Below, piece by piece: positions 1-9,252 of a stretch of 64,000 bases of DNA. The DNA comes from Salibaculum halophilum (GTDB lineage: Bacteria; Pseudomonadota; Alphaproteobacteria; Rhodobacterales; Rhodobacteraceae): assembly GCF_002094885.1 (NCBI RefSeq), contig NZ_MSIT01000007.1, positions 1 through 64,000 on the forward strand, read 5' to 3'. The notes under the pieces are model-generated. The model had not been told where the DNA came from. It was given only the letters and a program-made list of their open reading frames with translations, and did not search any database. The first letter of the stretch is position 1; each line of letters starts with the position of its first letter. The position numbers and the translations under genes are program-made.

Positions 1-344
1 CCAACATCAAGGAGCAGGTGGACATGATCGAGATGCCCTCGGGCAACCGCATCCTGCTGCTGTCCGAAGGCCGCCTGCTGAACCTGGGCAATGCCACCGG
101 CCACCCCTCCTTCGTGATGTCTGCGTCCTTCACCAACCAGGTGCTGGCCCAGATCGAGCTGTGGACCAACGGCGACGACTACGCCCCCGGCGTCTACATC
201 CTGCCCAAGCACCTAGACGAGAAGGTCGCCCGCCTGCACCTCGAGCGCATCGGCGTCAAGCTCTCCACCCTCGACCCCGACCAGGCCGCATACATCGGCG
301 TCAAACCCGAGGGACCCTTCAAACCCGAACACTACAGGTATTGA
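1..344 (+). CDS. ahcY: Adenosylhomocysteinase, C-terminal part (5' end outside window)
   Basis: The reading frame is open from the first complete codon at base 3 and ends with TGA at 342-344. It gives about 113 residues of the C-terminal end of S-adenosyl-L-homocysteine hydrolase, the NAD-dependent cytosolic enzyme that splits SAH into adenosine and homocysteine in the activated methyl cycle. The visible segment has the family's hallmark stretch [18 protein letters not shown] and the usual ending with KPEHYRY, where the Lys and Tyr close the NAD pocket of the neighbouring subunit. The start and catalytic domain are not in the window. A likely terminator follows at once. Confidence 0.95.
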   Translation, partial: NIKEQVDMIEMPSGNRILLLSEGRLLNLGNATGHPSFVMSASFTNQVLAQIELWTNGDDYAPGVYILPKHLDEKVARLHLERIGVKLSTLDPDQAAYIGVKPEGPFKPEHYRY

Positions 345-356
345 GGGGGCACGGTA

Positions 357-377
357 CCGGGCCTGACCCCGGCTTTT
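357..377 (+). terminator. Probable Rho-independent terminator of ahcY
   Basis: A 5-bp GC-only stem (CCGGG at 357-361 with CCCGG at 68-72 of the same hundred) encloses a six-base loop and is followed by C and four Ts. It lies 13 bases after the ahcY stop. The stem is short, so termination strength is uncertain. Confidence 0.5.
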
Positions 378-481
378 GCGCTTTGTACCTGTCGAAACTG
401 CCGCTATCGTCCGAATGACACCAGTTCTTGGGGCTTGGGTCGCAAGTGACCAGTGAACGATCGGCAAGCGAGGAGACAGAC

Positions 482-823
482 ATGGGAAAGCGTGACGACC
501 TGATCGCACAATATGCAGATGATCTGCGCAACAAATGCGGGATGACCCCCGACATGGACCTTCTGACCAAGGTTACCATCGGGTGCGGGCCATCGATCTA
601 CAACGCGGACTCCGCGACCGTGGCGGCGACACAGCAGGGCGAACTGGACACCGTGAAAAACAATTTCCTCGTCAAGAAGCTCGGCCTGTCGGACGGTCCG
701 CAACTGATGGATGCGATCAATGCGGTTCTGGATACCTACGGCCGGTCCGAGCGCAACAAGTACCGTGCCGTGGTCTATTACATGCTGGTCAAGCATTTTG
801 GCAAGGAAGCCGTCTACGCCTGA
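482..823 (+). CDS. DUF2853 family small protein
   Basis: A 113-residue soluble protein with the conserved body of the DUF2853 family: an N-terminal GKRDDLIAQYA helix, the central TKVTIGCGPSIYNADSATV motif and a C-terminal RNKYRAVVYYMLVKHF segment. The family is widespread in Proteobacteria and Bacteroidetes, but its function is unknown. An in-frame ATG exists at 428. I chose the ATG at 482 because the family begins with this GKRD sequence and an AGGAGA ribosome site lies just upstream. No signal peptide or membrane segment is visible. The gene appears to be transcribed alone, after the ahcY terminator. Confidence 0.85.
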   Translation: MGKRDDLIAQYADDLRNKCGMTPDMDLLTKVTIGCGPSIYNADSATVAATQQGELDTVKNNFLVKKLGLSDGPQLMDAINAVLDTYGRSERNKYRAVVYYMLVKHFGKEAVYA

Positions 824-1004
824 GGCGTGTCCGTGACAGCGGGCAGATCTGCCAGGTCCGGTGTAGCGCATTTGATAGGAATGCGAGAGGTTTTGGCTTT
901 GCGCTCTCCGGCCGGACGCGGATATAACGGTAACAAGGCCAGGATGGCCCGGACCAGTTTCGAATACGCGTGTGGTGGCTATGGGAGCACGCGGGTGACG
1001 GAAA

Positions 1005-1040
1005 GGGTCCGGGCGATTGTCCGGGCCCTTTCTGCTCTTT
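1005..1040. terminator. Probable terminator between convergent genes
   Basis: An 8-bp stem with one G-T pair (GGGTCCGG at 1005-1012, CCGGGCCC at 1021-1028) is followed by a pyrimidine-rich tail with TTTCTGCTCTTT. It lies between the rightward DUF2853 gene and the end of the leftward EVE gene. The rest of 824-1107 shows no convincing gene. Confidence 0.5.
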
Positions 1041-1107
1041 CGACAGCCAGCCCGCACCGCGGCCAGCGCGAACCGGGGCCGACCGTGACGCGTGCGGAAT
1101 GGCCGGG

Positions 1108-1530
1108 TCAGTCCGGGTCCGTCTCGCCCAGCGCGCAGATGATCCGCCATTCGTCTTCGGTGACGGGCTGTACCGACAGGCGCGCGTTCTTCACCAGGAT
1201 CATGCCGGACAGGCGCGGATCGGCCTTTATCCGGTCGAGCGACACCGGCGTCTCGAATGGTCGTACCGCCTTGATATCCACGCAATCCCAGCGGGGATCT
1301 TCTGTTGTGCTATCGGGGTGCGCTTCGGCAATGACCTCGACGATACCGACGATGCGTTTCTCGTTGACGGAGTGGTAGAAGAAACCGCGGTCGCCCACGG
1401 ACATCTCGCGCATCACATTGCGGGCCTGGTAGTTGCGCACGCCGTCCCATTCCTCGCCCGCGTCGCCCTTTGCCACCTGATCGTCCCAGCCCCAGGTGTT
1501 CGGTTCCGATTTGAACAGCCAGTAGCGCAT
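1108..1530 (-). CDS. EVE domain-containing protein (ThyN1-like)
   Basis: A 140-residue protein that is essentially one EVE domain, a PUA-like fold. It opens with YWLFKSEPNTWGWDD and carries the family's WDGVRNYQARN and GDRGFFYHS motifs, followed by VGIVEV. EVE domains bind modified nucleobases in nucleic acids; the eukaryotic homologue is thymocyte nuclear protein 1. The bacterial role is not settled, and modified tRNA or DNA bases are proposed ligands. The start ATG overlaps the yciI-like stop by one base, so it is probably the last gene of the tsaD-gpsA-yciI-EVE operon. Confidence 0.88.
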   Translation of the reverse strand: MRYWLFKSEPNTWGWDDQVAKGDAGEEWDGVRNYQARNVMREMSVGDRGFFYHSVNEKRIVGIVEVIAEAHPDSTTEDPRWDCVDIKAVRPFETPVSLDRIKADPRLSGMILVKNARLSVQPVTEDEWRIICALGETDPD

Positions 1531-1802
1531 CAGCCGATCACCTTCTTCCAGGGCATGGCGGTGACGCTGTCAAACAACCCGGCTCGGGCGTAGGGGTCGG
1601 CGTCGGCCCAGGCCCGCGCCTCGGCGCCGGATTCGACCGACAGGATGACGAGGCTGCCGCACATCTCGTCCTCGTCCGACAGCAGAGGGCCGGCCATTTC
1701 GACGACGCCGGTCTCCGCGACATAGGCGAGATGGGCCTCGCGGTTTGCCTTGCGGACGTCGAGGTGGCCGGGTTTGTCGTGGCAGATCAGGGCATATAGC
1801 AT
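1530..1802 (-). CDS. YciI family protein
   Basis: A 90-residue ferredoxin-like alpha-beta protein of the YciI/YCII family. It begins MLYALICHDKPGHLDVRKANREAHLAY in outline, with the conserved His and the Arg-x-x-Hx3 helix, and it contains the ADADPYARAGLF motif whose Asp-Pro-Tyr is typical of the family. These proteins form small dimers resembling muconolactone isomerase, and their substrates are mostly unknown. The gene starts two bases beyond the gpsA stop and overlaps the EVE start by one base, so translation is probably coupled. The gpsA-yciI-EVE order is frequent in Rhodobacterales. Confidence 0.88.
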   Translation of the reverse strand: MLYALICHDKPGHLDVRKANREAHLAYVAETGVVEMAGPLLSDEDEMCGSLVILSVESGAEARAWADADPYARAGLFDSVTAMPWKKVIG

Positions 1803-1803
1803 G

Positions 1804-2766
1804 TTATTCTTCCTTCAGGGGGCGGGTCAGGAGTGTCTCCAAGGCCTTGTCAGGGTCCATTCGGCCGGTTGTCAGCCCCTCGACAACGGTCGAAATCGGC
1901 AGGTCGAGTGCCAGTTTCCCGGCCAGCCGGATCAGCGCGCTGGCGGTTGCGGCACCTTCGACCGTTGTGTCCGCATTGAACCGTTCGCCAGCCCCTATGG
2001 CGCGACCATAGCGGAAATTCCGGGACTTGTCCGAGGTGCAGGTCAGCGCCAGGTCGCCGAATCCGGACAGACCGGCCAGTGTCTCGGGCCGGGCGCCAAG
2101 CGCCGCACCAAGGCGCTGCATTTCGGCAAAGCCGCGGGTCATCAGGGCCGCGCGCGCGCTTTCGCCGTAGCCGGCCCCGATGCAGACGCCGCAGGCGATG
2201 GCGATGACATTCTTCAGGGCGCCGCCGAGTTCGGCGCCCACGATATCGGTCGTGCGATAGAGCCGAAGGACAGGTGTCGAGAGCGTGGTCTGGAGCGATT
2301 CACCGGTTTCCGGCGCGGCACAGGCCAGGGTGAGTGCCGTCGGCAACTGGTGTGCGATATCGATCGCGAAGCTGGGGCCGGTCAGGACCGCCGGGGTGGC
2401 ATCGGGGACGCTCTCGGTGATCTGGGCGGCAGTGCCGCGGAGGGTCTCCAGATCAATGCCCTTGCAGCAGGACACGAGCCGCTTGCCAGTCAGTTCACGC
2501 CGGTAGTCGGTCAGCCAGCCCCGAAGCCGTTGCGCGGGCACGGTGACGAGGATGGTATCGGACACGGCCAGCGCGGTAGGGTCTGCCGTGACAGCCACAT
2601 TGATCGGCAGGGCCACGCCCCGCAGGCGACGGGTGTTCTCGAGGATGCGGGTCATCTCGGCGGCCTGCCCGGCATCGCGCGCCCAGAGGGTGACCGGCCC
2701 GTTCGACGACAGCGCCACGGCCAGCGCGGTTCCGAAGGCTCCTGCCCCGGCGACGGCGATGCTCAT
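1804..2766 (-). CDS. gpsA: Glycerol-3-phosphate dehydrogenase [NAD(P)+]
   Basis: A 320-residue cytosolic enzyme reducing dihydroxyacetone phosphate to sn-glycerol 3-phosphate, the backbone precursor of phospholipids. The N-terminus carries the Rossmann NAD(P) motif [10 protein letters not shown] within residues 6-15. Further on are the conserved SCCKGID (family VSKGIE-like) and VLTGPSFA segments. The catalytic-lysine region [14 protein letters not shown] and the C-terminal [13 protein letters not shown] follow. Length is normal for the family. Its ATG overlaps the tsaD stop by four bases, indicating one leftward operon. Confidence 0.97.
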   Translation of the reverse strand: MSIAVAGAGAFGTALAVALSSNGPVTLWARDAGQAAEMTRILENTRRLRGVALPINVAVTADPTALAVSDTILVTVPAQRLRGWLTDYRRELTGKRLVSCCKGIDLETLRGTAAQITESVPDATPAVLTGPSFAIDIAHQLPTALTLACAAPETGESLQTTLSTPVLRLYRTTDIVGAELGGALKNVIAIACGVCIGAGYGESARAALMTRGFAEMQRLGAALGARPETLAGLSGFGDLALTCTSDKSRNFRYGRAIGAGERFNADTTVEGAATASALIRLAGKLALDLPISTVVEGLTTGRMDPDKALETLLTRPLKEE

Positions 2767-3857
2767 GCCTTGGCCCCCTTCTTGCCACTCCCAAGAAGGC
2801 CCGGGCTGTGCGCGTCCAGCGGCCAGCGCGGGCGCGCGGACAGGGTCATGTCGTCGCTTTCACCCGAGGCGTGGCGCAACAGACCAGCATAGGCGATCAT
2901 GGCGGCGTTATCGGTGCACAGCGCCAGGGGCGGGGCGGTGAACTCAAGACCCATGTCGGCGCAAACCGTCTCCAGTCCGGCCCGAATGGCCCCATTGGCG
3001 GCCACGCCCCCGGCCACGGAGAAACGCGACAGCGCCGGGTCCAGCGATCGGGCCACCGTGACCGCCCGGCGCGTTTTCTGGACTAGCACATCGGCGATGG
3101 CAGCCTGGAAACTCGCCGCGAGATCGGCTTGGTCGCGTGCCGTCAGGCCACCCTTGTCCTGCATAATGTCATCGCGGGCGCGCAGTATCGCGGTCTTGAG
3201 GCCGGAAAAAGACATGTTGCAATCGTCCCGGTCCAGAAGCGGCCGGGGCAGCCCGACCCCTGCCGGGTCGCCTGCCGTCGCGACGGCCTCGATGGCAGGC
3301 CCGCCAGGTTGGGCCAGCCCCAGAAGGCGCGCAGCCTTGTCGAAGGCTTCGCCGGGGGCGTCGTCAATCGTGCCGCCGAGGCGTGTGTAATTATCGTGAT
3401 CGCGCACCAGCAGAAACTGGCAATGGCCCCCGGACACCAGCAGCATCAGGTAGGGAAAGGGCAAACCGTCGGTAAGCTGCGGGGTCAGCGCGTGCCCGGC
3501 CAGATGATTGACACCGAGCAGGGAAAGCCCCGTCGCGGCGGCCAGCCCCTTGGCGCACATGACGCCCGACAGGACTCCGCCGATCAGCCCAGGGCCTGCC
3601 GTGACGGCGATGGCGTCCAGGTCGCCCAGGGTCACTCCGGCCGCAGACAGGGACTGTTCCACCATTATATCCAGTTTTTCGGCATGGGCGCGTGCGGCGA
3701 TTTCGGGCACGACGCCGCCAAATCCCGCGTGCAGATCGACCTGGCCCGAGACGACGGATGACGCCACCGCGGCCTGTCCCGGCACCCCCCGCACGATGGC
3801 TGCCGCCGTGTCGTCGCAGCTGCTTTCGATGCCCAGGATGGTCAGGGGGGTGATCAT
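2763..3857 (-). CDS. tsaD: tRNA N6-adenosine threonylcarbamoyltransferase TsaD
   Basis: A 364-residue Kae1/TsaD protein that transfers the threonylcarbamoyl group to A37 of ANN-decoding tRNAs, working with TsaB and TsaE. The frame extends far upstream, but the ATG at 3857 gives the family's start, [19 protein letters not shown]. Visible motifs are the metal-binding NHLAGH, the glycine-rich [10 protein letters not shown] and the C-terminal [12 protein letters not shown]. The gene diverges from hemD with 72 bases between start codons, so both promoters share this short region. It heads the leftward operon. Confidence 0.97.
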   Translation of the reverse strand: MITPLTILGIESSCDDTAAAIVRGVPGQAAVASSVVSGQVDLHAGFGGVVPEIAARAHAEKLDIMVEQSLSAAGVTLGDLDAIAVTAGPGLIGGVLSGVMCAKGLAAATGLSLLGVNHLAGHALTPQLTDGLPFPYLMLLVSGGHCQFLLVRDHDNYTRLGGTIDDAPGEAFDKAARLLGLAQPGGPAIEAVATAGDPAGVGLPRPLLDRDDCNMSFSGLKTAILRARDDIMQDKGGLTARDQADLAASFQAAIADVLVQKTRRAVTVARSLDPALSRFSVAGGVAANGAIRAGLETVCADMGLEFTAPPLALCTDNAAMIAYAGLLRHASGESDDMTLSARPRWPLDAHSPGLLGSGKKGAKA

Positions 3858-3929
3858 GGCTCGCCCGGTTGCGCTGAATAGCGTCGGAAGTAACACTCGG
3901 GGCATGATCCGACAATGGCCGGGGGGCGC

Positions 3930-4622
3930 ATGGCGCGGGACGCACCGACACTCTTGTTGACCCGGCCCGAGGCAGCGGCGCAGGACTTCCTGCGTGCGCT
4001 TCCCGCTGAGATTGAAGTGCGATACAGGGTGATCATCAGCCCGCTTTTCGATTACGCGCCGGTCAACCATGCGCCCATCGACCGGGACGCCGACGTTGTC
4101 CTGACATCCGCCGCCGCTGTGCCCCATGCAGGGCCAGGCGCCGGGCGCGCGGCCTGGTGCGTAGGTGACCGTACCGCCATGGCCGCGCGAGAGGCGGGAT
4201 TCGAGACGCGGAATGCCCGCGGCGATGCCGAAGCCCTTGTGGCACTGATCTTGGCCAAAAGGCCAGCGGAGCCGCTGGTGCATGTCCGTGGCGCGGACAG
4301 TCGGGGCCAAATCCGCGACCGGCTCGCGGCCGCCGGTGTGACCTGCGAGGAACGGATCGTCTACGAGAAAGTGCCGCGGGACCTGACACCGCCGGCCCGG
4401 GCCGCCCTGATGGGCAGGGAGACGGTGGTGCTTCCGCTGTTTTCGCCGGAAACCGCGCGCATTCTTGCTCAGCAGGGTCCCTTTTCGGCGCCGCCTATTG
4501 TTGTTGCCATGAGCGGGGCCGTCGCCGAAGCGGCGCGACCGTTGGACGCGGATCGAGTCGAGGTCGCGGACACACCCGACCTGGCCGGAATGGTCCAGGG
4601 CGTGGCAAAGCTCGACGCTTGA
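3930..4622 (+). CDS. hemD: Uroporphyrinogen-III synthase
   Basis: A protein of about 230 residues that closes and isomerises hydroxymethylbilane to uroporphyrinogen III in tetrapyrrole synthesis. The start shows the typical [12 protein letters not shown] strand-turn-helix, with the RGADSRG stretch and an internal repeat of two alpha-beta domains; overall conservation of this family is always low. A start at 3915 is also in frame; the ATG at 3930 ([13 protein letters not shown]) matches homologues better. The following genes encode Mic60-like and HemY-like membrane proteins, an order typical for alphaproteobacterial heme loci. Confidence 0.9.
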   Translation: MARDAPTLLLTRPEAAAQDFLRALPAEIEVRYRVIISPLFDYAPVNHAPIDRDADVVLTSAAAVPHAGPGAGRAAWCVGDRTAMAAREAGFETRNARGDAEALVALILAKRPAEPLVHVRGADSRGQIRDRLAAAGVTCEERIVYEKVPRDLTPPARAALMGRETVVLPLFSPETARILAQQGPFSAPPIVVAMSGAVAEAARPLDADRVEVADTPDLAGMVQGVAKLDA

Positions 4623-4685
4623 GGCCCGACGAGTCGCAGGATAGGCTGACATTCGGTTTGATGGCCGGTTGGAACAGGGATTTGG

Positions 4686-6251
4686 GTGGCTAAGGTGGCG
4701 AAATCGTCCAAGAAGAAATCGGAAAATGCGCAATCGCGGACTCCCGAATCGCAGGATGCGGATGCGTCGCATGCGGATGCGCAGACCGGCCCGGTGTCAT
4801 CGGCGACGGACAACGACGCCCCCCCCGAGGCGATCGAGGACGCCGAGATCGTTGAGCAAACGCCCCCGGACAGCGGTTCGAACGACGCGGCCGACGATGG
4901 GCCGGTCAGTACCGGGAAATCAGAACCCGCCTCGGTGACCGACGACGTGCCGGAGGCTGCGCCGGTTCCGCCGCACGTCGATCCCATGTCCGACGACAAC
5001 GCGCCCGATACCGAAACGGCCAAAGAAAACACGCCGAACGACGCCATGCGAGAGGACGTCTCGCCCGTCGAAGACACGTCTGACGTCGCGCCCGACGGAG
5101 ACCCGCCCGAGGAAGACATCCCCAACGATCCGGTGCCTGCGCGTTCGGCGGCGTCGCAACATGCCTCACAGCCCGCCTCGGCGACGCCCGAGCAACCCGC
5201 CAGGCGGCGCGGGGGGTTCGTTCCGCTGTTGATCGGTGGACTGGCCGCCGGGGGCATCGGCTACGGGGTCGAGACCTACCTTGACCGGCAAGCCGAGAAG
5301 GGCCCCGACCTTGCGGCCCTGATCGAGGATCAATCCGAACGAATGGATGCCCTTGGTGCCGAGATCGACGCGATCCCGCCCAACCCTGACCTTGCACCAT
5401 TGCAGGATCGCCTCGACGGGCTGGAGCAGGACCTGACCCGACGGATCGACGCCGCCGAGTCTGACCTGACGGAGCGGATCGATATGGTCGAGTCCGACCT
5501 CACAGAGCGGATCGACGGACTGGATGAGCGCCTGACACAGGTCGAAAAGCGTCCGCAAAGCGATGGCACGCTGAGTGACAGCGCCATGGCGGCCTACGAA
5601 CGCGAACTCGACGCGCTGCGCGCCGAACTTGCCACGCAACGAGACCAGCTTGCCACGCAGCGAGACGAAGTGACCGCCATCGCCGAACAAGCGGCCGAGG
5701 ACCTGAAAGCGGCCCGGGCCGAGGCCGAACAGCTCGAGCAGCAGGCCGTAGAGGAGGCACGCGCCGCGGCCGGACGGGCGGCCCTGAACCGCCTGCGCGT
5801 TGCCGTGTCGGCCGGGGACCCCTTCGAGGATCTTCTGGGTGATCTGACAGAGGTGGCCGGCGAATTGCCGAAATCCCTGACGGAGGTGGCCGAGACCGGT
5901 GTTGCGGAGCGGGCCACGCTCGAAGAGGAATTCGACTCGGCCGCACGGGCCGCCCTCGCCGCTGCGAGGGAGGAAGGCGTTGCCGGGGAAACCGGCGGGC
6001 TGGGGACCTTCCTGCGCCAGCAGTTCGACGTTCGCTCGACCCAGCCCCGCGCGGGCGACGACCCGGATGCCGTGCTCTCAAGGGCCGAGGCGGCGGTCGA
6101 GGAAGATCGGCTGTCCGATGCCCTGGACGAGATCGCCGCCCTTCCCGAGGTGGCCCGCGCCGAAATGACCGGCTGGATAGCCAAGGCGAAGGCCCGCGCC
6201 GATGCCCTGGCCGCGATTGCCGACCTGTCCCAATCCCTGAACACAAACTGA
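4686..6251 (+). CDS. Mitofilin/Mic60-like inner-membrane protein
   Basis: A 521-residue protein with the layout of alphaproteobacterial Mic60. The N-terminal segment to about residue 170 is acidic, Pro/Asp/Glu-rich and probably disordered. One transmembrane helix lies near residues 176-194 ([18 protein letters not shown]). A long coiled coil follows to about residue 365 and contains repeats of the type [11 protein letters not shown]-terminal helical region corresponds to the mitofilin domain. In mitochondria Mic60 shapes crista junctions, and alphaproteobacterial homologues can bend membranes. The start is GTG with AGGGA upstream. Its place between hemD and hemY is the conserved context of this family. 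Confidence 0.85.
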   Translation: MAKVAKSSKKKSENAQSRTPESQDADASHADAQTGPVSSATDNDAPPEAIEDAEIVEQTPPDSGSNDAADDGPVSTGKSEPASVTDDVPEAAPVPPHVDPMSDDNAPDTETAKENTPNDAMREDVSPVEDTSDVAPDGDPPEEDIPNDPVPARSAASQHASQPASATPEQPARRRGGFVPLLIGGLAAGGIGYGVETYLDRQAEKGPDLAALIEDQSERMDALGAEIDAIPPNPDLAPLQDRLDGLEQDLTRRIDAAESDLTERIDMVESDLTERIDGLDERLTQVEKRPQSDGTLSDSAMAAYERELDALRAELATQRDQLATQRDEVTAIAEQAAEDLKAARAEAEQLEQQAVEEARAAAGRAALNRLRVAVSAGDPFEDLLGDLTEVAGELPKSLTEVAETGVAERATLEEEFDSAARAALAAAREEGVAGETGGLGTFLRQQFDVRSTQPRAGDDPDAVLSRAEAAVEEDRLSDALDEIAALPEVARAEMTGWIAKAKARADALAAIADLSQSLNTN

Positions 6252-6261
6252 GGCTGTCCCG

Positions 6262-7728
6262 ATGCTCTGGTCCCTAGTGAAGATTCTGGCCTTTGTGGTC
6301 CTGGTGACGGCCCTGACCTACGGTGGCGTCCTGTTGATGGAGGTGCCCGGCGAGGTCGTCATTGACGTCGCCGGCTTCGGCATGACGATGAGCGTTCTGG
6401 AACTGGTCGTGGTTCTGGGGCTGCTCGTCGCGCTTGTCTGGCTGGGCTTCAAGCTGGCCGGGTTCCTCGTGGCGTCGTTCAAGTTTCTCAACGGCGACGA
6501 GACCGCGATCTCGCGCTACTTCTCGCGCAACCGCGAGCGCAAGGGCTTCGAGGCCCTGTCGGAGGGGATGATGGCGCTCGCCTCGGGCGAGGGCAGGTTG
6601 GCGATGACCAAGGCCTCGCGGGCCGAGAAATATCTGGGCAAGCCGCATCTGACGAACCTTCTGACCGCACAGGCGGCCGAGATGGCCGGCGATCGAAAGG
6701 TCGCCGAACGCACGTATCGCAAGCTGCTGGAAGATGAACGCACCCGCTTTGTCGGCGTGCGCGGGATCATGAAGCAGAAACTCTCCGACGGCGACACGGA
6801 CACGGCCATGAAGCTGGCCGAGAAGGCTTTCGCCCTAAAGCCGCGCCACGAGGAAACCCAGGACACGCTTCTGCGCCTGCAGGCCGAGACGGCCGATTGG
6901 CAAGGCGCGCGGACAACGCTGGGGGCCAAGCTCAAGACCGGGACCCTGCCGCGCGATGTCCACACGCGCCGCGATGCGGTCCTCGCCCTGTCGCAGGCAA
7001 GCGAAATGCTGGACGCGGGCGAAAAGGCCAAGGCGCAGGACACTGTTCTGGAAGCCAACCGTCTCGCGCCCGAACTGATCCCCGCCGCGGCCATGGCCGC
7101 CGAAGTGCATGTCGAGAAGGGCAATACCCGGGCCGCGGCACGGGTCGTCAAGAAAACCTGGGGCAGCTACCCGCACCCGGACCTTGCCCGCGCCTTCGCG
7201 GCCATCGTCCCTGACGAAAGCCCGCAGGCGCGCCTGAAACGGTTCAAGCCGCTGCTCAAGATCCGGCCCGAGGACCCCGAGAGCCGGATGCTTCTGGCCG
7301 AACTTCACATCGCGGCCGAGGATTTTCCCGAGGCCCGCCGGGCGCTGGGCGACCTGATCGAAAAAGACCCGACGGCCCGGAGCCTGACCCTGATGGCCGC
7401 GATCGAACGGGGCGAGGGCAAACCGGATACCGTGGTGCGCGGTTGGCTCACCAAGGCCCTGACGGCGCCGCGCGGCCCGCAGTGGATCTGCGACAAATGT
7501 CACACCATCCATGCTGACTGGGCACCGGTCTGCACGAATTGCAAGGCCTTCGACACGCTGGCATGGCGTCGTCCGCCCGTTGGCGAGGTCGCGATGCCCG
7601 GTGGCACCGAGATGCTGCCGCTGATCGTCGGCCAGCTCGATACCACGCCTTCGACACCCGCCGAGTCCGCCGAGGAGGCGGAACTGATCGAGGACAGGCA
7701 GGACGCCGGAGCAGAGGCGGAAAAATAG
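6262..7728 (+). CDS. hemY: HemY-like TPR membrane protein with C-terminal zinc ribbon
   Basis: A 488-residue inner-membrane protein. Two hydrophobic helices lie at about residues 5-25 and 42-75 and form the HemY N-terminal domain. A cytoplasmic array of TPR-like helix pairs follows, for example LAEKAFALKPRHEETQ. Near residues 410-432 two Cys pairs, CDKC and CTNC, form an apparent zinc ribbon. HemY of this kind is linked genetically to the heme pathway but is not a protoporphyrinogen oxidase; the molecular role is unclear. It starts ten bases after the Mic60 stop, so the two are surely co-transcribed. A near-complete hairpin, GGTGCTAAAGCACC, follows at 7751-7764 without a T-run. Confidence 0.88.
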   Translation: MLWSLVKILAFVVLVTALTYGGVLLMEVPGEVVIDVAGFGMTMSVLELVVVLGLLVALVWLGFKLAGFLVASFKFLNGDETAISRYFSRNRERKGFEALSEGMMALASGEGRLAMTKASRAEKYLGKPHLTNLLTAQAAEMAGDRKVAERTYRKLLEDERTRFVGVRGIMKQKLSDGDTDTAMKLAEKAFALKPRHEETQDTLLRLQAETADWQGARTTLGAKLKTGTLPRDVHTRRDAVLALSQASEMLDAGEKAKAQDTVLEANRLAPELIPAAAMAAEVHVEKGNTRAAARVVKKTWGSYPHPDLARAFAAIVPDESPQARLKRFKPLLKIRPEDPESRMLLAELHIAAEDFPEARRALGDLIEKDPTARSLTLMAAIERGEGKPDTVVRGWLTKALTAPRGPQWICDKCHTIHADWAPVCTNCKAFDTLAWRRPPVGEVAMPGGTEMLPLIVGQLDTTPSTPAESAEEAELIEDRQDAGAEAEK

Positions 7729-7770
7729 CCCTTTTCCTCGGTCGCGCGCCGGTGCTAAAGCACCTCCGTG

Positions 7771-7846
7771 GCCGCTGTAGCTCAGCTGGTAGAGCACGTC
7801 ATTCGTAATGATGGGGTCGGGGGTTCGAGTCCCTTCAGCGGCACCA
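7771..7846 (+). tRNA. tRNA-Thr (anticodon CGU)
   Basis: A complete 76-base cloverleaf. The acceptor stem GCCGCTG pairs perfectly with CAGCGGC. The D-arm is GCTC/GAGC. The anticodon stem CGTCA/TGATG holds the loop TTCGTAA, which reads codon ACG, and the T-arm has TTCGAGT in the loop. The discriminator A and the CCA end are encoded. It lies on the strand of hemY, 42 bases after that gene's stop. Confidence 0.96.
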
Positions 7847-8025
7847 CAGAGTCTTTACATGAAATGCCGGGGGCGCGACGGCCAGCCGGTTCAACTCCAG
7901 ACAGCGCGGGTAAGGTAAGGAACGCGCGCCGGCTGATCTCACATTTTTGGGCTGGATCACCGTGCATTTCGGATTAGTCTGCCCTGACACGTCAAGTCGA
8001 ACTGACCACCATACTAGGAGACGTC

Positions 8026-8472
8026 ATGACAAGATTCGCAATCACGGCCGCCGCCATCATGCTCGCCGCACCGGCTTTCGCGCAGAGCGACGCCTCGGGC
8101 GATGCCGCTGCCGGGGAACAGGCCTTCAACCGCCAGTGTGTGACCTGCCACAATGTCGTCGATGACGAGGGCGAGGTGCTGGCCGGCCGGCCGAACATGC
8201 GCACCGGCCCCAATCTCTACGGCGTTGCCGGCCGCTCCATCGCGTCGATCGAGGATTTCCGCTACGGGCCGGGCATCTCGCAACTGGCCGAGACCGACAT
8301 GGTCTGGACCGAAGAGAACTTCGTGGCCTATCTGCAGGACACCACCGGGTGGCTGCGCGAGGCGACCGGCGATGACCGGGCCCGGTCGCGCATGTCCTGG
8401 CGCGTGCGCAACCCCGAGGACGCCACGAACATCTATGCTTACCTTGCCAGCCTTGGCGGGGGCGCCGAATAA
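8026..8472 (+). CDS. Periplasmic class I cytochrome c (c2-like)
   Basis: A 148-residue exported mono-heme cytochrome. A Sec signal peptide ends at about residue 20 (AAPAFAQ). The heme site CVTCH is at residues 38-42, followed by the GPNLYGVAGR loop typical of cytochrome c2/c550 proteins. The sixth ligand is probably the Met of SRMSW near residue 125. It most likely carries electrons between the bc1 complex and terminal oxidases or other periplasmic partners; the exact partner cannot be read from sequence. AGGAG lies upstream of the ATG, and a strong terminator follows, so it is a single-gene unit. Confidence 0.9.
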   Translation: MTRFAITAAAIMLAAPAFAQSDASGDAAAGEQAFNRQCVTCHNVVDDEGEVLAGRPNMRTGPNLYGVAGRSIASIEDFRYGPGISQLAETDMVWTEENFVAYLQDTTGWLREATGDDRARSRMSWRVRNPEDATNIYAYLASLGGGAE

Positions 8473-8497
8473 ACGCCCGGTGCCTGATCGAGATAGA

Positions 8498-8528
8498 CGG
8501 CCACGCTCCTGACAGCGTGGCCGTTTTT
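8498..8528 (+). terminator. Rho-independent terminator after cytochrome c
   Basis: A perfect 10-bp stem (CGGCCACGCT and AGCGTGGCCG) with a six-base loop is followed directly by five Ts. It lies 26 bases beyond the cytochrome stop codon and is one of the clearest terminators in the window. Confidence 0.9.
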
Positions 8529-8628
8529 CGTTGCGCAAACACGACTTGCTCACGTTCGCGTCAAGCGGCGGGCCATCGGATTGTCACACGCGCCGGTTTT
8601 CGCGAGAAGACCTGAACGAGGAGTGCCC

Positions 8629-9252
8629 ATGCTTGACGCCGCCGCCCGCAAACTGATCGACCCGCCGCTCAACGCGGTTGGCCGTCGTGTGGCCGGGCTG
8701 GGCGTGGGGGCCGATGCCGTCACACTGGCGGGGCTGGCGCTGGGCCTTTTCGCGGCCGCAATGATCGCGTCGGGTCAGCCGCTCTGGGCGCTGGCGCCGC
8801 TGCTCGCCTCGCGCATCGCGGACGGGCTGGACGGCGCGGTGGCGCGGGCCAGCCGCAAGACGGATTTTGGCGGTTACCTCGATATCGCCTGCGACTTCCT
8901 GTTCTACGGGGCCGTTCCGCTGGCCTTCGTCCTGCTCGACCCGGCGGCCAACGGCGTGGCCGGGGCGTTTCTGCTTACGGCCTTCTATTTCAACGGCACC
9001 AGTTTTCTCGGCTATGCCATCCTGGCCGAGAAACACGGGATCGCGACCTCGGCTCAGGGGGTCAAGTCGCTCTATTTCTCCAACGGGCTACTGGAGGGGA
9101 CGGAAACCATCCTGTTCTTCGTCCTGCTGTGCCTGTTGCCCGGGGCCTTCGCCCCGCTGGCCTGGGTCTTCGGCGCCCTGTGCTTTGCCACCGCGGCGCT
9201 GCGCCTTCTCGCCGCGCGAACCGTTTTTTCCGCAACCGAGGATCATCCATGA
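8629..9252 (+). CDS. CDP-alcohol phosphatidyltransferase family protein (YnjF-like)
   Basis: A 207-residue membrane protein with the diagnostic CDP-alcohol motif DGLDGAVAR-x8-G-x3-D-x3-D at about residues 66-90, whose aspartates bind the metal ions of the CDP-linked substrate. About five or six hydrophobic helices follow. The family makes phospholipids such as phosphatidylglycerophosphate, but the alcohol substrate here is unknown. The ATG at 8629 has GAGGAG eight bases upstream; a longer in-frame start at 8581 lacks one. It overlaps the next gene by four bases. The E. coli ynj locus likewise combines a ynjF homologue with ynjBCD. Confidence 0.85.
   Translation: MLDAAARKLIDPPLNAVGRRVAGLGVGADAVTLAGLALGLFAAAMIASGQPLWALAPLLASRIADGLDGAVARASRKTDFGGYLDIACDFLFYGAVPLAFVLLDPAANGVAGAFLLTAFYFNGTSFLGYAILAEKHGIATSAQGVKSLYFSNGLLEGTETILFFVLLCLLPGAFAPLAWVFGALCFATAALRLLAARTVFSATEDHP

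Noticed and set aside
824-1107. Gap after the DUF2853 gene as a second tRNA or small RNA
   Set aside because: No cloverleaf could be formed; only the terminator-like stem at 1005 is supported.
7751-7764. Hairpin GGTGCTAAAGCACC after hemY as a terminator
   Set aside because: The stem has only five pairs and no T-run, and the tRNA starts seven bases later.
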